The position numbers and the translations under genes were made by a program. Below the pieces are notes generated by a model. It was not told the origin of the DNA, made no database searches, and saw only the letters and a list, made by a program, of their open reading frames with translations. 5,781 nt of DNA from Acidimicrobiaceae bacterium (GTDB taxonomy: Bacteria > Actinomycetota > Acidimicrobiia > Acidimicrobiales > Palsa-688). Of the stretch, positions 1 through 4,751 are shown piece by piece; the first letter of the stretch is position 1, and each line of letters starts with the position of its first letter. The DNA lies in assembly GCA_009785715.1 (NCBI GenBank), contig WQVT01000184.1, positions 1 through 5,781 on the forward strand, written 5' to 3'.

Positions 1-930
1 ACCGTTCCAGAACACGGTGCGGGCCTCGGCGATCGCGTCCGAGAAGTCGGCGGCGCTACCGGGGCCGATGTCGAGCCCGACCCACCCGTCGGGGACGTCG
101 GCCCCCACCTGGCGGACCTCGCCGGTCTGGGGCTGGCCCGGCCCGAAGCTGCCGTCAGCCGACAGCACGGTGATGTCACCGGGCAGGAGGAGGGCCGTAC
201 CCCGCTCGAGCAGCTTGCGGCAGGTCTCGATCTGGTCCGGCTCGACCAGCGAGTTGCCGGTGCGGCAGCCCTTGGCGGCCAGGAAGGTGAAGCACATCGC
301 GCCGCCGACCACGAGGACGTCGACCCGGTCGACGAGCGCCTCGATGACCCCCAGCTTGTCGCTCACCTTCGCCCCGCCGAGCACGGCGACGAACGGGTGG
401 GCCGCTCCGTGCAGGAGGCGGTCGAGGATCTCGACCTCCCGGGCCAGTACCCGTCCGGCGGCCGAGGGCAGCCTGGCCGGCGGTCCGACGATCGAGGCGT
501 GTGCCCGGTGAGCGGCCCCGAAGGCGTCGTCCACGTAGAGGTCCTGGCCGGCGACCAGGCGATCGACAGTGGCGGGATCGTTCCCCTCCTCGCCCGGGTC
601 GAAGCGCAGGTTGTCGAGCAGCGTCACCTTCGAAACATCGGCGCCGGCCTCCGTCAGCAGCTCGTTCAGACGGGCGGACACCGGGGCCATCGAGTAGCGC
701 GGGTCGACCTTGCCCCGCGGCCGGCCCAGATGGCTCATCACCGTCAGGTGGGCGGCGCCGTGGTCGAGCAGCCAGGTGAGGGTCTCGATCGGGAGGCGGA
801 TGCGCAGGTCGTCGGTGATCTCGCCGTTGACGATCGGGACGTTGAAGTCCGTCCGAACCAGCACTCGGCGACCTTCGACCCGCGGGAGGTCCTCCAGGAT
901 GGGAAGAGGGACGGACGAGGTGGGGCTCAT
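1..930 (-). CDS. pgk: Phosphoglycerate kinase, N-terminal 310 residues (3' end outside window)
   Basis: PGK transfers the acyl phosphate of 1,3-bisphosphoglycerate to ADP, giving ATP and 3-phosphoglycerate, in the cytosol (glycolysis; reversible in gluconeogenesis). Translating the minus strand from ATG at 930-928 gives 310 codons without a stop, ending in VFWNG at the window edge. The family is usually about 390-410 residues, so roughly the last 85-95 are missing here. Visible family motifs are RTDFNVP (26-32, the PGK signature with T in place of the usual V), SHLGRP (66-71), LLDNLRFDPGEEGND (104-118), VDDAFGAAHRAHAS (133-146), VLGGAKVSDKLGVIEAL (183-199) and GGAMCFTFLAAKG (209-221). GLDIGP (286-291) and VFWNG (306-310) belong to the nucleotide-binding C-domain. 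The start codon overlaps the gap stop as ATGA and has no strong Shine-Dalgarno sequence of its own, so translation is probably coupled to gap. Identification is firm. Nothing suggests a broken gene; truncation is only by the window boundary. Confidence 0.97.
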   Translation of the reverse strand, partial: MSPTSSVPLPILEDLPRVEGRRVLVRTDFNVPIVNGEITDDLRIRLPIETLTWLLDHGAAHLTVMSHLGRPRGKVDPRYSMAPVSARLNELLTEAGADVSKVTLLDNLRFDPGEEGNDPATVDRLVAGQDLYVDDAFGAAHRAHASIVGPPARLPSAAGRVLAREVEILDRLLHGAAHPFVAVLGGAKVSDKLGVIEALVDRVDVLVVGGAMCFTFLAAKGCRTGNSLVEPDQIETCRKLLERGTALLLPGDITVLSADGSFGPGQPQTGEVRQVGADVPDGWVGLDIGPGSAADFSDAIAEARTVFWNG

Positions 931-1955
931 CCGTGGTTGGCCGCGCCGACGATTCGGGCCAGGTCCACCAGGCGGCAGGAGTAGCCCCACTCGTTGTCGT
1001 ACCAACCGAACACTTTGACCAACGACCCGAGCGCCATCGTCAGCTTGGAGTCGAAGGTGCAGGAGGCCGCCGACCCGACGATGTCCGAGGACACGATGGG
1101 CTCGTCGGTGTAGACGAGCACGCCGCCCGACAGCGGGCCCTTCTCCGATGCGGCACGGAAGGCCTCGTTCACCTCGCCGGCGGTGACGTCGCGCCCGAGG
1201 AGCCCGGTGAAGTCGGTGATCGAGCCGTCGATCACCGGGACCCGCAGCGCCTGGCCGTCCAGCTTCCCCTTCATCGACTCGAGGACGAGCGAGGTGGCCC
1301 GGGCCGCCCCGGTGCCGGTGGGGACGATGTTGACGCTGGCGGCACGGGCCCGGCGGAGGTCCCGGTGCGCCAGGTCCAGCACGTTCTGGTCGTTCGTCGA
1401 GGCGTGGACGGTGGTCATCAGGCCCTTCTCGACCCCGAAGGCGTCGTCCAGGACCTTGATCATCGGCACGAAGCAGTTCGTGGTGCAGGAAGCATTGGAG
1501 ACGATCGTGTGCTTGGCCGGGTCGAACGTGTCGTCGTTGACCCCGACCACGAGGGTCGCGTCGACGTTGGTCCCCGGGGCGGAGATGATCACCCGGGGGG
1601 CGCCGGCGTCGATGTGGGCCGAGACCTGCTCGCCGTCGGTGAAGACGCCCGTCGCCTCGATCACCACGTCCACCCCGAGGTCGCCCCAGGGCAGGGCCTT
1701 GGGCTCCTTCGTGGCCGTGACCCCGATCGTGTGACCACCGACGGTGATGCTCGTCTCGGTGTGGGTGACCGGCAGGCCGAGTGTGCCGTGGGCCGAGTCG
1801 TACTTCAACAGATGTGCGTTGGTGGCGGTGGGCACCAGGTCGTTGACGCCCACCACCTCGATCGTCTCGCCGCCCCGACCCTCTTCGGCCAGCGCGGCCC
1901 GCAGGATGTTGCGGCCTATCCGGCCAAACCCATTGATGCCAACTCGAACGGCCAC
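927..1955 (-). CDS. gap: Type I glyceraldehyde-3-phosphate dehydrogenase
   Basis: GAPDH oxidises and phosphorylates glyceraldehyde 3-phosphate to 1,3-bisphosphoglycerate with NAD(P), in the cytosol, just before PGK in glycolysis. The 342-residue product has normal family length. The N-terminal Rossmann fold begins GINGFGRIGR (7-16). VGVND (36-40) keeps the acidic residue (D39) that in this family favours NAD over NADP. SNASCTTNC (153-161) holds catalytic Cys157, and His184 in TTVHAST is the catalytic base. PTGTGAA (212-218) and R238 in ALRVP lie at the phosphate sites, and GWYDNEWGYS (317-326) is the conserved C-terminal motif. Three positions differ from common homologues: S186 where HAYT is usual, A196 where many NAD enzymes have Pro (LDLPH), and G214 where PTSTG is usual. 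Start GTG at 1955 is chosen because it gives the standard MAVRVGINGFG N-terminus and has a GAGGGAG ribosome site 5 nt upstream. The stop overlaps the pgk start by 4 bp. The gene stands 189 bp from yvcK and probably has its own promoter. Confidence 0.97.
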   Translation of the reverse strand: MAVRVGINGFGRIGRNILRAALAEEGRGGETIEVVGVNDLVPTATNAHLLKYDSAHGTLGLPVTHTETSITVGGHTIGVTATKEPKALPWGDLGVDVVIEATGVFTDGEQVSAHIDAGAPRVIISAPGTNVDATLVVGVNDDTFDPAKHTIVSNASCTTNCFVPMIKVLDDAFGVEKGLMTTVHASTNDQNVLDLAHRDLRRARAASVNIVPTGTGAARATSLVLESMKGKLDGQALRVPVIDGSITDFTGLLGRDVTAGEVNEAFRAASEKGPLSGGVLVYTDEPIVSSDIVGSAASCTFDSKLTMALGSLVKVFGWYDNEWGYSCRLVDLARIVGAANHG

Positions 1956-1960
1956 GGCTG

Positions 1961-1967
1961 CTCCCTC
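1961..1967 (-). promoter_or_regulatory. Ribosome binding site of gap
   Basis: GAGGGAG on the minus strand, 5 nt before the GTG start of gap. It supports that start, together with the family-typical N-terminus. Confidence 0.7.
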
Positions 1968-2024
1968 GTTTCGCTCGGTCGTGCTGCTTCGTTACCCGGG
2001 ATGGACCCCGGTGCTATCCAAGTC

Positions 2025-2036
2025 GTCCCCGGGGAC
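2025..2036. promoter_or_regulatory. Perfect 12-bp palindrome in the gap leader, possible operator
   Basis: GTCCCCGGGGAC is identical to its reverse complement, and its centre lies about 75 bp upstream of the gap start. It overlaps a second inverted repeat, GGGGACTCCCC at 2031-2041 (4-bp arms, 3-nt spacer), so the whole 2025-2041 stretch is symmetric at two registers. Such a site could bind a dimeric regulator of the gap-pgk unit or form a small cruciform or RNA hairpin. In GC-rich DNA, G/C-only palindromes arise readily by chance, and no specific regulator is recognised. Confidence 0.3.
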
Positions 2037-2117
2037 TCCCCGGGCGTTCACTGCTCGTGCTCGCTAGCTTCGCGCAACGTCGCTCGAAAGCGCCCATTGC
2101 CGTGCAGCCCCGGTCGA

Positions 2118-2141
2118 GTGCGCCCCTCGTCGGGTGCGCAC
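2118..2141 (-). terminator. Hairpin just after yvcK, possible terminator
   Basis: On the minus strand this segment begins 3 nt after the yvcK stop codon. Arms GTGCGC (2118-2123) and GCGCAC (2136-2141) pair perfectly. CCC (2124-2126) pairs with GGG (2132-2134), leaving one bulged base (2135) and a 5-nt loop, for 9 GC-rich pairs. The downstream sequence has no run of T on the transcribed strand, so it is not a classic intrinsic terminator. Actinobacteria often show such hairpins without a U-tract, and the position between two gene clusters fits a transcript end or an mRNA-stabilising 3' structure. Confidence 0.42.
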
Positions 2142-2144
2142 CGC

Positions 2145-3053
2145 TCAGCGGGGCCCCTCCTCCCACAGCGCTGCGAGCGCCGCCGCCAGCGCAGCCGGGT
2201 CGTGCTCGGCGCCGTCGGGGCGCCTGACGGGGGCGGCCACGCACCTCACCCCGTCCACGCTGGGCCCGAGATCCCCGACCGGCGGCGTCCCGGAGGCGGG
2301 GTCGTAGAGCATCAGATCGACCGCCACGCCGTGGTCGAGGAGCACCCGGAGCTGCTCGTGGGCCCGGTACCCGCCGGACTCGGGCTCGACCGCACGCACG
2401 TTGGCGACGAACACCCGTCCACCCCGGCGCTTGGCGATCGCGGCCCTCAGCTCGTCGCCCACCGAGGCGGCGAGCACGCTCGTGTACAGGGACCCGGGGC
2501 CGAGGATGACCTGGTCGGCGGCCTCCACCGCCTCCACCGCCTCGAGCGGGGACGGGGCGCCCGGCGGGAGGAGCGAGAGCCGCTCGATGCGCCCGTGGCT
2601 GCGGGCGACCTTCACCTGTCCGACCACGTCGGCGCCGTCGATCCGGGCCACCAGGTCCACGGGTACGGTCGTCGCCGGCACCACCCGGCCCTCGACGCGC
2701 AAGAGGCGGGCCGCGTGCTCGACGGCGGTGGCGAAATCGCCGGTCACCTCCGTGAGCACCGCTATCAACAGGTTCCCGAGCGCATGACCGGTCAGCTCAC
2801 CCTCGCCGGCGAAGCGGTACTCGAAGGCCTGCGTCCAGACCGACTCGGGGTCCGCCAGGGCCCCCAGGCAGCGCCGCAGGTCGCCCGGCGCCGGGATCCC
2901 CGTGGCCTCGCGCAGGCGGCCGCTGGAGCCGCCGTCGTCGGCGACCGAGACCACGGCGGTGACGGACGCCGCATAACGGCGGACGGCGGAGAGGGTCACG
3001 GACAGGCCGTGCCCTCCGCCGAGGGCCGCCACCCGCGGACCTCCGGCTCTCAA
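2145..3053 (-). CDS. yvcK: YvcK/CofD-like protein (gluconeogenesis factor family)
   Basis: This belongs to the YvcK family, related to the 2-phospho-L-lactate transferase CofD. In Bacillus and Mycobacterium, members bind UDP-GlcNAc and help coordinate carbon metabolism with peptidoglycan synthesis; no enzymatic reaction is established. The 302 residues are near the usual length for actinobacterial members. Motifs are LGGGHGLS (11-18), VADDGGSSGRLR (37-48), PGDLRRCLGAL (56-66), GHALGNLLIAVL (89-100) and ILGPGSLYTSVL (183-194). ANVRAVEPESGGY (217-229) stands where many homologues have N-V-x-T-Q-x-G-E-T-x-G-Y, so that loop is divergent. The listed start is a TTG overlapping the rapZ stop as TTGA, which retains the family-typical PRVAALGGG strand. 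An in-frame GTG at 3032 has a much better Shine-Dalgarno sequence and would give a protein seven residues shorter, so the start is uncertain. rapZ lies immediately upstream as in most actinobacteria, but whiA, the usual downstream neighbour, is absent. Confidence 0.94.
   Translation of the reverse strand: MRAGGPRVAALGGGHGLSVTLSAVRRYAASVTAVVSVADDGGSSGRLREATGIPAPGDLRRCLGALADPESVWTQAFEYRFAGEGELTGHALGNLLIAVLTEVTGDFATAVEHAARLLRVEGRVVPATTVPVDLVARIDGADVVGQVKVARSHGRIERLSLLPPGAPSPLEAVEAVEAADQVILGPGSLYTSVLAASVGDELRAAIAKRRGGRVFVANVRAVEPESGGYRAHEQLRVLLDHGVAVDLMLYDPASGTPPVGDLGPSVDGVRCVAAPVRRPDGAEHDPAALAAALAALWEEGPR
2521..2538. repeat. Two tandem copies of a 9-bp unit inside yvcK
   Basis: GCCTCCACC occurs twice in succession and is followed by a partial third copy, GCCTCGAGC. 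In the protein it encodes the EAVEAVEAAD stretch (171-180). The unit is a multiple of three, so gain or loss of a copy would keep the reading frame. It most likely reflects simple replication slippage. Confidence 0.6.
3040..3044 (-). promoter_or_regulatory. Strong Shine-Dalgarno inside the 5' end of yvcK, favouring an alternative GTG start
   Basis: GGAGG on the minus strand lies 7 nt before an in-frame GTG at 3032-3030, near-ideal spacing. The annotated TTG at 3053 lacks a comparable site. This argues for initiation at 3032, whereas the family-typical N-terminal strand argues for 3053. Both may be used. Confidence 0.5.
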
Positions 3054-3919
3054 CGAGAAACGTCCCGGTGGTGCACCGTCGGTTCGAAGCCGTGGCCGCG
3101 GATGCGATCGGCGAGCTCCTCCACCAACGCCACCGACCGGTGCCGGCCCCCCGTGCAGCCGACCGCCACGCCCAGGTACGCCTTCCCCTCCCGCACGTAC
3201 TCGGGCAGGAGGAAGGTGAGCAGGTCGTCCACCCGTGTCAGGAACTCCTTCGCAGCGGGCTGGCCGAGCACGTACTCCCGCACCGGAGCGTCTAGGCCGG
3301 TCAGGGGGCGCAGGCTCTCGACCCAGTGGGGGTTGGGCAGGAAGCGCACGTCGAACACGTTGTCCACGTCGAGCGGCAACCCGTGCTTGAACCCGAAGGA
3401 GACCACCGAGATCCGCATCGTGTTCGAGGTGGCTTCGGTGAACAGTTCGATCAGGCGCTCCCGGAGCTGGTTCACGTTCAACTCGCTCGTGTCGATCACG
3501 ATGTCGGCCAGCTCGCGGATCGGCTCCAGCCGCCGCCGCTCGCTGGCGATGGCCTCGGTGACCCCGCGACGACCCATCGGGTGGCGCCGGCGCGTGCCCT
3601 CGAAGCGGCGGATCAGGACCTCGTCCGTGGCCTCCAGGAAGAGCACGGTCACCTTCGCCTCGTTGGAGCGCAGCTGGCCGATGGCCGCCACGAGGTCACC
3701 GAGCTGCTCGGCGTCGCGGCCGACGACGAAGGTGACCCGGTCCGTGGCCGTGCCCGGGGCGAGCACGAGCTCGGCGACCTTCGTGATCAGCGCGGTCGGC
3801 ATGTTGTCGATCACGAACCAGCCGAGATCCTCGAGCGTCGCCCCGGCCTGTGACCGACCGGCGCCCGACAGCCCGGTGATGATCAGGTACTCGGCCACCC
3901 CACCATTGTGGACCGCCAC
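3050..3919 (-). CDS. rapZ: RapZ-family P-loop nucleotide-binding protein (YvcJ/RNase adapter family)
   Basis: RapZ/YvcJ proteins bind and hydrolyse nucleotides. In E. coli, RapZ senses glucosamine 6-phosphate and guides RNase E to the small RNA GlmZ; the actinobacterial role is unproven and the GlmZ system is not expected there. The 289-residue length is normal. The N-terminal P-loop domain has GLSGAGRS (16-23) with Arg in the usual Walker Lys position, common in actinobacterial members, then LEDLGWFVIDNMP (29-41) and TVLFLEATDEVLIRRF (91-106). The C-terminal domain has SFGFKHGLP (174-182), DVRFLPNPHW (190-199) and VGCTGGRHRSV (253-263), which contains the putative metabolite-binding pocket known from E. 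coli RapZ. Start GTG at 3919 lies 4 bp after the methyltransferase stop. A second in-frame GTG at 3898 would give MAEYLIITGLSGAGRS and fits the family about as well; neither has a clear Shine-Dalgarno sequence, consistent with coupling to the upstream gene. The stop overlaps the TTG of yvcK. Confidence 0.95.
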   Translation of the reverse strand: MAVHNGGVAEYLIITGLSGAGRSQAGATLEDLGWFVIDNMPTALITKVAELVLAPGTATDRVTFVVGRDAEQLGDLVAAIGQLRSNEAKVTVLFLEATDEVLIRRFEGTRRRHPMGRRGVTEAIASERRRLEPIRELADIVIDTSELNVNQLRERLIELFTEATSNTMRISVVSFGFKHGLPLDVDNVFDVRFLPNPHWVESLRPLTGLDAPVREYVLGQPAAKEFLTRVDDLLTFLLPEYVREGKAYLGVAVGCTGGRHRSVALVEELADRIRGHGFEPTVHHRDVSR

Positions 3920-3923
3920 GCCG

Positions 3924-4724
3924 TCAACGGGTGGTGGACCCCCGCTTCTCCGCTCGGAGAAAGAGCAGCCTGGGGATGGTGGCCGCCTCGACGTACTCGG
4001 CGGCCCGGGCCAGGAACCCGGGCGGGGGCGCCGGCTCCTCCATCCGGGTCACGTACAGGCCGGCGGAGATCAGGGCGTTCACGTAGCGGGAGAGCGGGCG
4101 GTGGACGAAGGGGATCCAGACGTCCTTGTCGACCTCCTCCAGGCTCCGGTCCTCGACCAGGTAAGGGCCGATCCGCCAGTACTGCTCCTCGAGGATCGTG
4201 TCGTCGATCCAGCCGGATCCGGGGGTCTGCAGCAGGGGATGGTTGAGGAAGAAGAGGAACCGGCCGCCGGGAGCCAGCACCCGCCCCACCTCGGCGATGG
4301 CCCGGTCCATGTCCTCGATGTGCTCGAACACGAGGCACGCCACGACCGTGTCGAAGGAGGAGTTGGGGAAAGGGAGCCGGGCGGCCTCGGCCCGGGCGAG
4401 CACCGCCGCCCCGCCGCGCCCGCTGCCCACACCCCTCGCGGCGGCGATCTGCAGCATCGCCCAGGTCGGGTCGACGCCGACGACCCACCGCACGCCGGGT
4501 GCGGCCACCGCCAGCCGGCTGACCTGGCCCTCCCCGCACCCGACGTCCAGGATCCGTCGGGACCCCGCCAGGTGGGTGGCGACCAGCGGGAGGATCTGTT
4601 CGTCGTACTCGGCGTCGGCGCCCTCGGTGAACCCGTCCCGCCACCACTCCGTGATCTCGCGGCTCACCGGCCAGCCGTAGCCGTACTCGGGGTCGTCGGC
4701 GCTCACGTCCAGCGATCCTCGCAC
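3924..4724 (-). CDS. Class I SAM-dependent methyltransferase, substrate unknown
   Basis: This is a 266-residue soluble protein with a Methyltransf_11-like Rossmann core. Motif I is ILDVGCGEGQ (58-67). The acidic residue after strand 2, contacting the SAM ribose, is D85 in VVGVDPTWAM. Strand 4 lies in ARLPFPNSSFDTVVACLVFEHI (115-136), and the motif III region is RVLAPGGRFLFFLNHP (148-163). After residue 165 comes an acidic and aromatic segment (DDTILEEQYWRIGPYL, 174-189), then HRPLSRYVNALISAGL (208-223) and IPRLLFLRAEK (250-260), resembling the C-terminus of small-molecule methyltransferases of this superfamily. It could methylate a small metabolite, a quinone precursor or something else; the sequence does not decide. 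There is no signal peptide or membrane segment. Start GTG at 4724 has GAGGGGG upstream; an in-frame GTG at 4706, with GAGGA 9 nt upstream, is an alternative. It sits 27 bp after uvrC and 4 bp before rapZ, implying co-transcription. Confidence 0.88.
   Translation of the reverse strand: MRGSLDVSADDPEYGYGWPVSREITEWWRDGFTEGADAEYDEQILPLVATHLAGSRRILDVGCGEGQVSRLAVAAPGVRWVVGVDPTWAMLQIAAARGVGSGRGGAAVLARAEAARLPFPNSSFDTVVACLVFEHIEDMDRAIAEVGRVLAPGGRFLFFLNHPLLQTPGSGWIDDTILEEQYWRIGPYLVEDRSLEEVDKDVWIPFVHRPLSRYVNALISAGLYVTRMEEPAPPPGFLARAAEYVEAATIPRLLFLRAEKRGSTTR
4716..4720 (-). promoter_or_regulatory. Possible ribosome binding site for an internal GTG start of the methyltransferase
   Basis: GAGGA on the minus strand lies 9 nt before the in-frame GTG at 4706-4704, which would give a product starting MSADDPEYGYG. 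The upstream GTG at 4724 also has a purine-rich site, so the choice is open. Confidence 0.35.
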
Positions 4725-4725
4725 A

Positions 4726-4741
4726 CCACCCCCTCGGGTGG
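4726..4741 (-). other. Small hairpin in the uvrC-methyltransferase gap, overlapping the ribosome site
   Basis: CCACCC and GGGTGG arms (6 bp) enclose a 4-nt loop. In the minus-strand transcript the loop is GAGG, and with the following G-run of the 3' arm it is the presumed Shine-Dalgarno sequence for GTG 4724. The hairpin is 10 nt past the uvrC stop and has no U-tract. It might modulate translation of the methyltransferase, or be chance in GC-rich DNA. Confidence 0.35.
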
Positions 4742-4751
4742 CCGGGCCGTG

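Noticed and set aside
17..984. Overlapping plus-strand open frames at 17-511, 397-984, 501-779 and 710-1018
   Set aside because: They are antisense shadows of pgk and the 3' end of gap; the minus-strand frame encodes clear PGK motifs throughout.
2011..2016. TAGCAC on the minus strand as a -10 element for gap
   Set aside because: It matches only the first two bases of the consensus strongly, and no TTGAC-like -35 element lies at suitable spacing. A gap promoter is likely in 1956-2117, but I cannot place it.
2014..2244. Minus-strand 76-codon open frame across the yvcK-gap intergenic region
   Set aside because: It begins inside yvcK out of frame, is Arg/Gly/Ala rich, and shows no WhiA or other recognisable motif. 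It is not a small gene I can support.
3326..3853. Plus-strand open frame of 175 codons opposite rapZ, and a similar one at 1183-1734 opposite gap
   Set aside because: Both lie exactly antisense to strongly conserved genes, and their compositions (Arg/His/Gly/Val or Ser/Thr/Arg/Pro rich, no recognisable motif) are what GC-rich third-position bias produces.
3851..3874. Arg instead of Lys in the RapZ Walker A motif (GLSGAGRS), considered as a lost catalytic residue
   Set aside because: GxSGAGRS is common in actinobacterial RapZ homologues, so this is normal family variation.
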